The notes: generated from the sequence alone by a model not told the origin. 35,923 bases of DNA from Flavobacteriaceae bacterium (GCA_947451525.1 CANFZM010000026.1:1-35923), one strand, 5' to 3'. Numbered from the stretch's first letter, positions 1 through 9,133 are shown. Program-made: numbers and translations.

Positions 1-1
1 A

Positions 2-94
2 GAAGCAACCAAAAAATGGTCAATGCCAATCCAAAATTGGGGATTAATCCTCAACCAGTTCTTAACTATATATGAAAAAAGGGTTCAACTTTAA
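2..94 (+). CDS. IS256-family (mutator-type) transposase, C-terminal 30 residues
   Basis: This is the 3' end of a gene that starts before the window. The frame 2-94 ends in TAA and reads EATKKWSMPIQNWGLILNQF followed by about ten more residues. The pattern W-x-x-P-I-x-N-W-G-x-x-x-N-Q-F, followed by an E-K-R tail, matches the C-terminus I remember for IS256/MutA-type DDE transposases. The DDE catalytic residues lie upstream and are not visible, so activity cannot be assessed. It runs toward the T9SS gene at 213-3524 on the opposite strand. Only 30 residues are available, so the family call is good but not certain. Confidence 0.72.
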   Translation, partial: EATKKWSMPIQNWGLILNQFLTIYEKRVQL

Positions 95-121
95 TTAAAA
101 AGTCAAACCCCTATATTTTTT
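80..121 (+). terminator. Terminator-like hairpin after the IS transposase
   Basis: GGGTT (81-85) pairs with AACCC (106-110) and ACTT (88-91) with AAGT (100-103), with a two-base internal mismatch and an 8-nt loop. A T-rich tail follows (111-121). The hairpin overlaps the last transposase codons, which is usual for compact IS ends. Confidence 0.45.
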
Positions 122-183
122 AACTTACACACTTTTTAGGATAGTGTCATTTTTTAACTTACACACTTTTTAGGATAGTGTCA
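116..183. repeat. Perfect tandem duplication of a 34-bp IS terminus
   Basis: Positions 116-149 and 150-183 are identical over 34 bp, each running from a T6 tract to the terminus GGATAGTGTCA. Read outward, each copy could serve as a complete transposase-binding end. The second copy directly adjoins the host hairpin at 183-214. Confidence 0.9.
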
Positions 184-214
184 AATAGAATTACATAATT
201 ATCTAATTCTATTT
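183..214 (-). terminator. Hairpin at the stop codon of the T9SS gene, T tract displaced
   Basis: AAATAGAATTA (183-193) and TAATTCTATTT (204-214) form a perfect 11-bp stem with a 10-nt loop, overlapping the stop codon of the gene at 213-3524. A Rho-independent terminator on the minus strand should be followed by U residues at 182 and below, but the IS terminus GACACTATCC lies there instead. The insertion has probably split this terminator. Confidence 0.5.
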
Positions 215-3200
215 ATCTTTTTAGAGTAAAATGCCCATGGTGAATTCTGCCATCTTGACGAAAAACTTCAAACCAATAATCGGTAGCAAGTTCTTCTTTA
301 CCGTTATAGGTTCCGTCCCAACCTGGGCTTGTAGCATCAAAAGAAGACATTATTTTTCCGTAACGATCATAAACCACTACTTTTAAATTGGGTTCGTTTT
401 CTGAGTTTTCTATTTTCCAATACTCATTAAAGCCATCTCCATTAGGTGTGAAATATTTTTTAAAATACAACAACCAAACCTCTTTTATAGAAAATCCACA
501 TCCTTTCTTATCCCTAACATACACATTGTAAACACCAGGGAGTAAATTAGTAAAAGATGGATTGTCTTGATATATATTGTTATCTAAAGAATATTCAAAA
601 TCACCACTATTGGAAGTGAAAACTGTAATACTATTTTCGTTAAGAGTCCAATCTACAGTTTCAAAATGATCAATTTTTGGAATTTCGGATATGGTTACTT
701 CTATGTTTTTAGTATTGGTACAAGTTTGCACTGGAACTCCATAGGAATTAGTTGCTACTACATTAATCGTTGTGGTACCTGGTTGTACTATTGTAATTGA
801 TGGTGTTGTTTCTCCCGTAGACCATAAATAAGTTGTTGTTAGCATATTATTTGCGGAAGCATCTAAAACAGTAGGACTTTGCGAACAATTGAGAAAACTA
901 TCCTGTAAATTAATAGCAGGTGTTTGTCCTACAATTAAATCAAATGAACGGATTTCATAACAATTAGGCAACGGATTGAAAATTAATCGTGCATAAATAG
1001 TTTGCGGATTAGTGGTAGGATTAAAAGTAATAGGATTTGGAATCGCATTAATTGCCGACTGTGCATCAGTAATCGAAGTGTAATAAGTTAAAGTATAATT
1101 AGACGGAATTTGAATTCCTAAAATAGTAGCATTTTGTTGGGTCAGATCAAAAGTTTCATTCCCCGTAATTATTCCTTTACATTGTAACATATCATTTGGC
1201 TGTACCATATTTACCAAAGAAGCTAAATCAGATACATTAAAAATACGATTAGCAACATTACCACAAGCATCTTCTACTTGAAAAGTATATAAACCGTTAG
1301 GCAAATTGTAGAAAATATTAGACGCTCCATTATTTAAAGAAAATGGTGCACCATTTTTACTAATGATGGAATAGTTTAAAGGAGCGGTTCCATTGGCCAA
1401 AATAATTACATCTGGAATACCATTACTACTACATGGAATTCTAGAAATAGTTAATATTTCGAAAGCTTGATTAAAAGACATCGTTGGACTTAATTCCTCA
1501 TAACACAATTTATCTATACCAGCGACTGTTCCATTATTAATACTAACTCCATCATTAAAGGAATTAAAGCAGCGAACAATTCTAAAAGTTCCATTAAAAG
1601 ATAAATTTAAATTAGTTCCATTATTAATTAATGCTAATGAATTGGCTGCGGTTGGTAAGATTCCATTCACATAAGCAGTTAATGTGGAAGGGCTTCCCCA
1701 TGTATTGGTAACTGGATCAATTAACTTTTGCAACCAAAAAGTTTGGTTTGTATTTCCATTACTAACAAAATTTAAAGGGATGTTAAAGGAACCACAATTA
1801 GTTTGCAAAGAAAAAGTGCTTGTTGTTATTGCATAACCAGGAATATTTGATGAGATAGTATTATTAAATCCACATTCATCTACTGCTTGAAAAGTGTAAT
1901 TTCCACCAGGTAAATCGTTAATATATAATTTTCCATTAGCAATTATATAATTATCAATAACATACGGTAATACATATGGAAAACCTGCTGGTGCAATAGT
2001 TATTGAAACCGACACTAATTTTCCGTTATTACTTTTTAATTCTACCGAAGTTTTACCTAAATCACATCCTGGGCGAGCGGTTAAAGTGAGTTTCATATCA
2101 ACATACACAGGAACTGTACAAGATAATGGAGCCAAAATACTACCACAATTATCATTAACTTGCATAACATAATTTCCTGTTGGAACTGGATTTAAAGTCA
2201 AGGTACCTGTAGCTGTAATAAGAGCGCTAACATCATAAGGCAATGGGAATGGAAAACTAGCAGGAGCTACCGTTATTATTACAGAGGTAAGTTTAAAAGA
2301 TGGTATAGAAATTACAATGGAACCCGTATTTAGCAAACATCCATTGTTTTTTACTGTTGCAACAGGAACAGAGGGAGTAAAAACTATAGAAAAACTTTTA
2401 TTTACTATTCTACCACAACTATCGGTTATGCTTACACTATAATTTCCTAAAGGGACAGTGTTGGCATTACTTCCAAACACAATATGATTTGTATTAATAG
2501 GACCTGGATAATCTACATTAAAATTAACTGGGTTAAATCCAACTGGTACAGATGTAAAATTTAAACTATAGGGAGCGGTTCCATTTGTAACATCAAGGTA
2601 AAAATAATTTTGATTACAATCTAATTTGACAATAGTATTACTGGTGGCAAAATTTTGATTTACCGAAAAAGTATTAACATACGTGGTGTTACAGGCATCA
2701 ATTATGGTAACATCATAACTAAAAGATTGATTAATATAAATTGGCATCGAAGTACTAATTACTTGCGAAGTAGCGTTTCCTGAAGGTAAATTAGAATTAA
2801 TAACAATCAAAGGCGCTCCTCCAGGAGGATGAATTGTATAAGTTATATCTAGAGGATAACCTATAACTGTACCATTTGATGGTGTTATAGTATTATTTGC
2901 AATAGAAAAATTACAAGAAACAGGATTTGAATCTGTAATTACTGGTGGTCCAATTGTAATTCCAGCGGTATTTTGGGTAACAGTAACTGTTTGCACTACA
3001 CCAACACCACAAGTATCATAAACTCTTATTTTGTATACACCAGGAACTAAACCAGCAAAAGTATTATTAGTTTGTAAAGGATACAAAATAGGTCCAGCAA
3101 AAATTTCATAATTCACGGCGGTACCAGTAATAGTGGTTATAGATATATTACTAATATTAGAGCAAGCTTGATTTAAACTTAATACAGTATAGGTTAAGGG

Positions 3201-3524
3201 TATCACGTTAGAACTAACAACTATTTGTTGCTGTTGTTCTGTATATGAACTTCCTATATTTTCTCTTGCTACAATTTTATAAGTTCCAGCAGGTAAATTA
3301 TTAATTGCAGTCCCTAAAACTGTAGTATAAGGAATGGTTATATTAGGAAGTTGATAAACATAAAAAACAATAAACCCGCTTAAATCCGGATTACTAATAG
3401 TTAAACTAATAGATCCATTACCTGTGCAAGTTGCCGCAGTTGGAGTAGCAGAAAATGAAAAAGCAAAGGCTATGTAACTATTTAAAAACAGAAACATAAC
3501 CAAATATTTTAATTTAATTTTCAT
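213..3524 (-). CDS. T9SS type B sorting domain protein, large repetitive adhesin-like
   Basis: This is a secreted or cell-surface protein of 1103 residues. The signal peptide begins MKIKLKYLVMFLFL. The in-frame ATG 7 codons upstream (3545) would place the start above the predicted transcription start, so I prefer 3524. The body is a string of beta-rich modules of about 90-110 residues that repeatedly end in a G-x-Y-x-x-x-x-x-D-x-C-G pattern, like SprB-type repeats. Two adjacent modules, roughly residues 390-570, are clear duplicates sharing APASFPFPLPY / APAGFPYVLPY. A module with the pattern A-x-x-A-I-x-N-P and IYAR precedes the C-terminus. The last 85 residues (FTPNGDGFNEYW, VYDRYGK, WDGTYNGKE, DYWF) are the gliding-motility-associated type B domain that directs export by the type IX system. 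The ligand is unknown. An IS256-type element sits directly downstream. Confidence 0.93.
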   Translation of the reverse strand: MKIKLKYLVMFLFLNSYIAFAFSFSATPTAATCTGNGSISLTISNPDLSGFIVFYVYQLPNITIPYTTVLGTAINNLPAGTYKIVARENIGSSYTEQQQQIVVSSNVIPLTYTVLSLNQACSNISNISITTITGTAVNYEIFAGPILYPLQTNNTFAGLVPGVYKIRVYDTCGVGVVQTVTVTQNTAGITIGPPVITDSNPVSCNFSIANNTITPSNGTVIGYPLDITYTIHPPGGAPLIVINSNLPSGNATSQVISTSMPIYINQSFSYDVTIIDACNTTYVNTFSVNQNFATSNTIVKLDCNQNYFYLDVTNGTAPYSLNFTSVPVGFNPVNFNVDYPGPINTNHIVFGSNANTVPLGNYSVSITDSCGRIVNKSFSIVFTPSVPVATVKNNGCLLNTGSIVISIPSFKLTSVIITVAPASFPFPLPYDVSALITATGTLTLNPVPTGNYVMQVNDNCGSILAPLSCTVPVYVDMKLTLTARPGCDLGKTSVELKSNNGKLVSVSITIAPAGFPYVLPYVIDNYIIANGKLYINDLPGGNYTFQAVDECGFNNTISSNIPGYAITTSTFSLQTNCGSFNIPLNFVSNGNTNQTFWLQKLIDPVTNTWGSPSTLTAYVNGILPTAANSLALINNGTNLNLSFNGTFRIVRCFNSFNDGVSINNGTVAGIDKLCYEELSPTMSFNQAFEILTISRIPCSSNGIPDVIILANGTAPLNYSIISKNGAPFSLNNGASNIFYNLPNGLYTFQVEDACGNVANRIFNVSDLASLVNMVQPNDMLQCKGIITGNETFDLTQQNATILGIQIPSNYTLTYYTSITDAQSAINAIPNPITFNPTTNPQTIYARLIFNPLPNCYEIRSFDLIVGQTPAINLQDSFLNCSQSPTVLDASANNMLTTTYLWSTGETTPSITIVQPGTTTINVVATNSYGVPVQTCTNTKNIEVTISEIPKIDHFETVDWTLNENSITVFTSNSGDFEYSLDNNIYQDNPSFTNLLPGVYNVYVRDKKGCGFSIKEVWLLYFKKYFTPNGDGFNEYWKIENSENEPNLKVVVYDRYGKIMSSFDATSPGWDGTYNGKEELATDYWFEVFRQDGRIHHGHFTLKR

Positions 3525-3546
3525 GAAAATAATGATTTGTGGCAAT

Positions 3547-3577
3547 CAAAATTAATAAATTAAGTAGTACAACTCAA
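3547..3577 (-). promoter_or_regulatory. Bacteroidota-type promoter of the T9SS gene
   Basis: On the minus strand, TAATTTTG (3547-3554) matches the -7 consensus TAnnTTTG. A TTG (3575-3577) lies 20 bp upstream. Transcription would start near 3540, below the alternative ATG at 3545, which supports the start at 3524. Confidence 0.55.
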
Positions 3578-3600
3578 TATTAATATCACAAATTTTGCAG

Positions 3601-4797
3601 TTATTTTAAATTATAAGCCTTAAGTGCTGCTTTAAGTATATGAACCGAACGTACAAGGTCTTCTTTTTTCAATACATAAGCAATTCTAACTTCATTCAAA
3701 CCTACATTTGGTGTAGAATAAAATCCTGCAGCAGGAGCCACCATAACAGTTTCTCCGTTTAAATTATAAGACTCTAACATCCATTGTGCAAAATCATCTG
3801 CATTAGTAACAGGAAGTTGTGCAATGCAGTAAAAAGCACCTTTTGGTGTTCCTACCTTAACTCCTTCAATTTTTTGTAATTCGGAGATTAATATATCTCT
3901 TCGTTCTTTATATTCTTCAATTACTTCATCAAAATAACTTTGTGGAGTTTCTAATGCTGCTTCACTTGCTATTTGCTCATAGGTTGGAGGACTTAATCTC
4001 GCTTGTGCAAATTTCATAGCCGCTGCCATCACTTCTTTATTTTTAGAAATTATGCACCCTATTCTAGCACCACACATGCTGTATCTTTTAGAAACCGAAT
4101 CAATCATGATTGCGTTTTCTTCAATACCAGGAACATTCATTACCGAATAATGTTTGTCTTTTGAATCGTATATAAATTCGCGATAAACTTCATCGGCAAT
4201 CAAAAACAAATCGTGCTTTTTAACCATTGCTGCCAATTGCTGGATTTCTTCTTGAGAATATAAATATCCAGTTGGATTACCAGGATTGCAAATTAAAATT
4301 GCTTTGGTTTTTGGAGTAATCAATTTTTCAAATGCTGCTATTGGTGGTAAAGCAAATCCGTCTTCTATGGTAGAAATTACAGGAACTACATTCACACCAG
4401 ATGCAACAGAAAATCCGTTATAATTAGCATAAAATGGCTCAGGGATTATTATTTCATCCCCAACATCCATTGTACTTCCCATTGCAAAAAGTAATGCCTC
4501 AGAGCCTCCAGTAGTAATAATAATATCCGCAACGTCTATAGGTAAACCATGGGATTTATAATATTGAGATAATTTTATTCTATAACTTTCAAAACCTGCC
4601 GAATGGCTATACTCTAATACTTTAATATCAGCATTTTTAACTGCATTTAAAGCAACTTCAGGGGTTTTAATATCGGGTTGTCCAATATTAAGGTGGTATA
4701 CTTTATTTCCGTTTTTCTTGGCAATATCAGCATAAGGTACCAATTTACGAATTGGTGATTCTGGCATTTGTTTTCCTTTATTTGAAATCTTTGGCAT
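3601..4797 (-). CDS. Pyridoxal phosphate-dependent aminotransferase, class I/II
   Basis: This cytosolic fold-type I aminotransferase of 398 residues is of the aspartate / branched or aromatic amino acid kind. Visible landmarks are HLNIGQPD near residue 35, TTGGSEA at 95-101, NPGNPTG at 171-177 (Asn174 contacts PLP), ADEVY at 201-205 (Asp202 pairs with the pyridine nitrogen), SVSKRYSMCGARIG at 234-247 (Lys237 is the Schiff-base lysine), and an Arg near the C-terminus in EVRIAY for the substrate carboxylate. I start at MPKISNKGKQ (4797). An upstream in-frame ATG at 4866 would add 23 hydrophobic residues not expected in this family. It lies downstream of secDF but is separated from it by a strong terminator, so it probably has its own promoter, which I could not identify. 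The amino-acid substrate cannot be read from sequence. Confidence 0.9.
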   Translation of the reverse strand: MPKISNKGKQMPESPIRKLVPYADIAKKNGNKVYHLNIGQPDIKTPEVALNAVKNADIKVLEYSHSAGFESYRIKLSQYYKSHGLPIDVADIIITTGGSEALLFAMGSTMDVGDEIIIPEPFYANYNGFSVASGVNVVPVISTIEDGFALPPIAAFEKLITPKTKAILICNPGNPTGYLYSQEEIQQLAAMVKKHDLFLIADEVYREFIYDSKDKHYSVMNVPGIEENAIMIDSVSKRYSMCGARIGCIISKNKEVMAAAMKFAQARLSPPTYEQIASEAALETPQSYFDEVIEEYKERRDILISELQKIEGVKVGTPKGAFYCIAQLPVTNADDFAQWMLESYNLNGETVMVAPAAGFYSTPNVGLNEVRIAYVLKKEDLVRSVHILKAALKAYNLK

Positions 4798-4924
4798 AGT
4801 AGTTTTTTTGAATATGCAAATTTGCACAATTAAATTGAAAAAAATTACTGAATGTGAAATTTTCAAGCAAAATTTAACTTCAATATATTAAATTATTAAA
4901 ATTGATATGGTTTTTAAATATATT

Positions 4925-4965
4925 GTATAAAAAAACAGCAGTAAACGAATGCTTACTGCTGTTTT
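4925..4965 (-). terminator. Rho-independent terminator of secDF
   Basis: A perfect 13-bp stem (4932-4944 with 4953-4965, core ACAGCAGTAA / TTACTGCTGT) has an 8-nt loop. It is followed on the minus strand by a run of T residues, 30 bp after the secDF stop codon. Confidence 0.85.
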
Positions 4966-4994
4966 CATGTTTAATAAAAATTTTTAAATCAATA

Positions 4995-7976
4995 CTAGGA
5001 TTTAAAATGTCTTTCTTCAATGTCTTCAATATCATCTTTAGTCATTGTATCTACCAATACTGGAGTTGCAATAAATAAGGAAGAATAAGTTCCTACAATA
5101 ATACCTACTAACATGGCAAAGATAAATCCTCGGATAGATTCTCCACCAAATAAGAACATCGTTAACAACACTAAAATCATCATCAAAGAAGTATTTAAAG
5201 TTCTTGATAAAGTACTATTAATAGAAGCGTTTACAACATCTTTAAAGTGACCTTTTTTGTTACCTCCAAGATATTCACGAATTCTATCAAATACAATAAC
5301 GGTATCGTTCATAGAGTATCCAATTACTGTTAAGATAGCAGCAATGAAATGTTGGTCCATTTCCATATGGAAAGGCATTACTTTATATAATAACGAGTAG
5401 ATTCCTAATACGAAAATAACATCATGGAATACCGCAGCAATAGCTCCTAATGAATATTGCCATTTACGGAAAGAGATAACCAAGTACAATCCTACCACTA
5501 GCATAGCACCAAGTACAGCCCAGTAAGAATTGGTTTTAATGTCTTCAGAAATTGCAGCACCAACTTTAGAGGCTTGCAATACTCCTACTTGTTTACCATC
5601 GTAAGAATTAATGAATTTATCATAAGTCATGTTGGTATAATATTTACCTAAAACTTTAAATAATTTCACATTTACTTCTTTATCAACACCGGCGTTTTCT
5701 TCTTTAATTTTATATTTGGTAGTCAATTTTAATTGATCTGAATCTCCAAATACTTTTGCTTCTACAGCAGTACCAAATTCTTTAGATAACTCATCAGAAA
5801 CTTGGGTAGGTTCTACGGTTTTTTCAAATTTCACTTGGAAGGTTCTTCCTCCAACGAAATCTACACCTTCATCTAAACCATTTACAAAGAAAATAGAAAC
5901 TAAACTTCCAATAACAACAATAGAAGAGAACAAGTACGTCCATTTTTTCATTCCAACAAAATCAAAATGGAATCCTGTAAACCAATTTTTAGTTAATGGT
6001 GTAGAGAATGTTAAATCTTTATTATTAGCAACATCTCTGTCGATGAAAATTCTAGCAATAAATATAGATGTAAATAATGAAGTGAAAATACCTATTAATA
6101 AAGTAGTAGCAAAACCTTGAATAGGTCCTGTTCCAAATATAAATAAGATTGCTCCAGTTAAAACGTGCGTTACGTTAGCATCAATAATAGAACGCATTGC
6201 ACCTTTCCATCCATAAGAAGTTTTCACAGCATCAGTAAGAGTTTTACCCTCACGCAATTCTTCCTTGGCTCTTTCATAGATAATAATGTTTGCATCTACC
6301 GCAGTACCTAATGTTAGTACGATACCAGCAATACCAGGTAAAGTTAATACAGCACCTAAACTTGCTAAGATTCCGAATAAGAAAAGTAAGTTAACCAATA
6401 AAGCTATATTAGCATACCAACCTGCTCTACCATAATAGAACACCATCCATAAGAATACTAATAAGAATCCTACGATAGAAGAAATGAATCCAGCATGAAT
6501 TGCTTTTTCTCCTAAGGATGGCCCTACTACTTCCGATTGCATAATTTCTGCTCTTGCAGGTAATTTACCAGCACGTAATACATTGGCTAAATCTTTAGTT
6601 TCTGCAATATCAAAGTTACCAGAGATTTCAGATCTACCACCAGCAATTGCTCCTGTAGAAACTCCTGGCGCAGAATAAACCACGTTATCCAAAGCAATAG
6701 CAATATAACCTTTATTAGTATATGCGTTTAATGTTAATTCTTCCCATTTTTTAGAACCTTGACCGTTCATTTGCATAGAAACGGCTGGTTTTCCAAATTG
6801 GTCAAAAGTATCTCTTGCATCGGTAATTACACCACCACTTAATGGCGCAGCGTTATCTTTATTTCCTTTTAAAGCATAAAGTTCAAAAGTTTCCGATTCT
6901 TTTTTAGTTTTCTCGTCTTTAGTAATTGTTGGTTTTCCCCATACAAATTTCACAAAACGTTTGTCTGCAGGAATTAAAGCACGAACATCTGCTCTATTAA
7001 AATAAGATTTTATTTTTGCAGTATCTTTTACAGAAACTATTCCTAAAACAGGACCACCACCTTGAGATACAAATTTATCTAATAATGGATTGCTTCCTTT
7101 TTTATCAGCAACTGAATCTTTAGATTTATCTGTTAACATAGCAGTTAACGAATCTTTAGCAGCAGTTTTCACTTCTTTAGGAGCAACTGCAGTTTCAGAT
7201 TTTTTCAATAAATCGTTAGTAGCCATCAAGAAACTACCCATTTCGTCTATCTTATACGTTTCCCAGAACTCTAATTGCGCTGTTCTTTGCAATAAAAGTT
7301 TAATTCTATCTACATCCTTAGCACCAGGCAATTCTACAAGAATTCTACCCGTTTGACCAAGTTTAGCAATATTAGGTTGGGTAACACCAAATTTATCGAT
7401 ACGTTTTCTCAATACTTCAAAAGCACTTTCTACTGATTCATCAACTTTTTTGCTGATTACTTTTTTAGTTTGTGCGTCGGTCATATTGAAATTTATCTGT
7501 TCTGATAAATTTTTATTAGCGAAAATACTAGGATCTGCAAGTTTTATAGTTCCATTAGAATTTGCTTCAAACGCATCATAAAAAGCATCCAAATAAGATT
7601 GATTTCCTTTTCGGTTGTTTGTTGCATCCTCTAATGATTTATTAAAAATTGGATTTTTAGAATCGTTAGCAAGACCTTTTAAAACATCTTTAACCGAAAT
7701 TTGAAGTATCACGTTGATACCTCCTTCAAGGTCAAGCCCTTTATTGATTTGTTTTCCGCTAACATCTGCATAAGTATAATCTATTAATCCGAATAGACTG
7801 AAAACATTTTTGTTTTTCAAATCGTTTAGATAATCTACTTCCTTTTGTTGATTTCCTTTAGCGAAAGCTTTAGCATCATTTTGAATTCCATTTGAAACAA
7901 ATGTGAATGTTAATTGGTAAATACTCACCAATGCAAATAGAATTGCGAAAAATTTAATAAGTCCTTTATTCTGCAT
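4995..7976 (-). CDS. secDF: Protein translocase subunit SecDF (SecD-SecF fusion)
   Basis: This inner-membrane RND-type accessory of SecYEG uses the proton gradient to help pull preproteins out of the channel. At 993 residues it is the fused form normal in Bacteroidota. The N-terminal membrane helix (residues 8-28) is followed by the SecD signature GLDLEGGINV, a large periplasmic region with GRILVELPG and GGxVLG-like motifs, then a six-helix bundle with TAVDANIIIYERAKEEL. The SecF half starts near residue 690 with its own helix, GLDEGVDFVGG, a small periplasmic domain, and a second bundle carrying SMNDTVIVFDRIRE. The Asp residues in the AVDAN and MNDT motifs correspond to the conserved charged positions of the membrane domains. 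The start MQNKGLIKFF is the only suitable one. It lies downstream of mdh beyond a terminator, so it is probably transcribed separately. Confidence 0.97.
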   Translation of the reverse strand: MQNKGLIKFFAILFALVSIYQLTFTFVSNGIQNDAKAFAKGNQQKEVDYLNDLKNKNVFSLFGLIDYTYADVSGKQINKGLDLEGGINVILQISVKDVLKGLANDSKNPIFNKSLEDATNNRKGNQSYLDAFYDAFEANSNGTIKLADPSIFANKNLSEQINFNMTDAQTKKVISKKVDESVESAFEVLRKRIDKFGVTQPNIAKLGQTGRILVELPGAKDVDRIKLLLQRTAQLEFWETYKIDEMGSFLMATNDLLKKSETAVAPKEVKTAAKDSLTAMLTDKSKDSVADKKGSNPLLDKFVSQGGGPVLGIVSVKDTAKIKSYFNRADVRALIPADKRFVKFVWGKPTITKDEKTKKESETFELYALKGNKDNAAPLSGGVITDARDTFDQFGKPAVSMQMNGQGSKKWEELTLNAYTNKGYIAIALDNVVYSAPGVSTGAIAGGRSEISGNFDIAETKDLANVLRAGKLPARAEIMQSEVVGPSLGEKAIHAGFISSIVGFLLVFLWMVFYYGRAGWYANIALLVNLLFLFGILASLGAVLTLPGIAGIVLTLGTAVDANIIIYERAKEELREGKTLTDAVKTSYGWKGAMRSIIDANVTHVLTGAILFIFGTGPIQGFATTLLIGIFTSLFTSIFIARIFIDRDVANNKDLTFSTPLTKNWFTGFHFDFVGMKKWTYLFSSIVVIGSLVSIFFVNGLDEGVDFVGGRTFQVKFEKTVEPTQVSDELSKEFGTAVEAKVFGDSDQLKLTTKYKIKEENAGVDKEVNVKLFKVLGKYYTNMTYDKFINSYDGKQVGVLQASKVGAAISEDIKTNSYWAVLGAMLVVGLYLVISFRKWQYSLGAIAAVFHDVIFVLGIYSLLYKVMPFHMEMDQHFIAAILTVIGYSMNDTVIVFDRIREYLGGNKKGHFKDVVNASINSTLSRTLNTSLMMILVLLTMFLFGGESIRGFIFAMLVGIIVGTYSSLFIATPVLVDTMTKDDIEDIEERHFKS

Positions 7977-8080
7977 TATTACTAAAAATTAATTAATTTT
8001 TTTTTGTTGTGTTTTTAAAAACAAGCAAATATTGATTAAACTATTGATTTTCAAATGAAACCAAAACAAAATACTATCTA

Positions 8081-8098
8081 CACGTTTTTACAAACGTG
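8081..8098. other. Perfect inverted repeat between mdh and secDF
   Basis: CACGTTT (8081-8087) and AAACGTG (8092-8098) form a 7-bp stem with a 4-nt loop, about 105 bp upstream of secDF and below the mdh terminator. It has no T tract, so it is not a terminator. It could be an operator or mRNA leader structure for secDF. No function is shown. Confidence 0.35.
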
Positions 8099-8144
8099 CA
8101 AATATATAATTTACCTAAAGATTAACAAATTATTTACTCATTAA

Positions 8145-8178
8145 TATCAAAAAAAAGACTGCAAAAATGCAGTCTTTT
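8145..8178 (-). terminator. Rho-independent terminator of the gyrB-mdh unit
   Basis: AAAAGACTGCA (8153-8163) pairs perfectly with TGCAGTCTTTT (8168-8178) around a 4-nt loop. A T-rich run follows on the minus strand. It lies 23 bp after the mdh stop. Confidence 0.85.
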
Positions 8179-8200
8179 AAAACATTTTGTTTTTATGTTA

Positions 8201-9133
8201 TTATAATACCGATTTTAAATCGGCATTCATAGCTCTAACAGCGTCTGCACTTTTAGCAAATTTTGCTTTTTCGTCTTCGTTTAATTGAATATCTACAATT
8301 TTTTCAACTCCATTTCTTCCAATAATACATGGAACCCCTATACAAATATCGCTTTGACCGTATTCTCCTTCAAGAAGTACTGAACATGGAATCATTTTCT
8401 TTTGGTCATTTAAAATAGAATCTACCAAGAAAGCAACTGAAGCACCCGGTGCGTACCAAGCAGAAGTTCCTAATAAACCTGTAAGTGTAGCACCTCCAAC
8501 CATAGTATCCGCAGCAACTTTAGTCAATTCATCTTCCGATAAAAATTGAGAAACTGGAACTCCGTTATAAGAAGCCAATCGAGTTAACGGGATCATAGTA
8601 GTATCACCATGACCACCAATAACCATACCTTGAATATCGTTAGCTGGTTTATTTAAAGCCAAAGATAAATAGGTTTTGAAACGAGAACTATCTAAAGTTC
8701 CTCCCATTCCAATAATTCTGTTTTTTGGTAAACCAGTAGCTTTTAAAGTTAAATAAGTCATAGTATCCATAGGATTAGAAACTACAACTACTATAGCATT
8801 TGGAGAATGAACTAACAAGTTTTCGGCAACTGTTTTAACAATTCCTGCATTAATACCAATTAGTTCTTCTCTTGTCATTCCTGGTTTTCTAGGAATTCCA
8901 GATGTAATTACAACTACATCACTTCCGGCTGTTTTAGAGTAGTCATTAGTACTTCCCACCATTTTAGTGTTGAATCCTAAGGTTGTTTGAGTTTGCATGA
9001 TATCTAATGCTTTTCCTTCTGCAAAACCTTCTCTAATATCTAATAATACGATTTCACTCGCAATTCTTCTGTAAGCAATAGCGTCTGCGCATGTAGCTCC
9101 TACGTTTCCTGCTCCTACTATGGTAACTTTCAT
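8201..9133 (-). CDS. mdh: Malate dehydrogenase, LDH-like type
   Basis: It interconverts malate and oxaloacetate with NAD in the TCA cycle. The protein is 310 residues, the usual length for the tetrameric LDH-like MDH group. The Rossmann motif GAGNVG is at residues 7-12, and Asp32 at the end of beta-2 favours NAD. The substrate loop has Arg82 and Arg88 in GIPRKPGMTREE; Arg82 is the residue that selects malate over lactate. Asn120 (SNPMD), Arg151 (DSSRF) and the catalytic His175 (GGHGDTTM) are present. The gene starts 28 bp after the upstream DUF6588-like gene with no terminator or promoter between, so it is probably co-transcribed with gyrB. Confidence 0.96.
   Translation of the reverse strand: MKVTIVGAGNVGATCADAIAYRRIASEIVLLDIREGFAEGKALDIMQTQTTLGFNTKMVGSTNDYSKTAGSDVVVITSGIPRKPGMTREELIGINAGIVKTVAENLLVHSPNAIVVVVSNPMDTMTYLTLKATGLPKNRIIGMGGTLDSSRFKTYLSLALNKPANDIQGMVIGGHGDTTMIPLTRLASYNGVPVSQFLSEDELTKVAADTMVGGATLTGLLGTSAWYAPGASVAFLVDSILNDQKKMIPCSVLLEGEYGQSDICIGVPCIIGRNGVEKIVDIQLNEDEKAKFAKSADAVRAMNADLKSVL

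Larger units (their letters stand above)
1..183 (+). mobile_element. IS256-family insertion sequence, right end (partial)
   Basis: The window opens in the last 30 codons of a mutator-type transposase (2-94), followed by a hairpin with a T tract and a sequence whose last bases read GGATAGTGTC, in the style of an IS256-family terminal repeat. The terminal 34 bp is present twice in perfect tandem (116-149 and 150-183). The left end lies outside the window, so intactness and the target duplication cannot be judged. The family call rests on the transposase C-terminus; the exact boundary is inferred. Confidence 0.72.

Noticed and set aside
4815..4826. 12-bp palindrome TGCAAATTTGCA upstream of the aminotransferase
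   Set aside because: Such AT-rich palindromes are common by chance here. It could be an operator, but no second copy or promoter context supports it.
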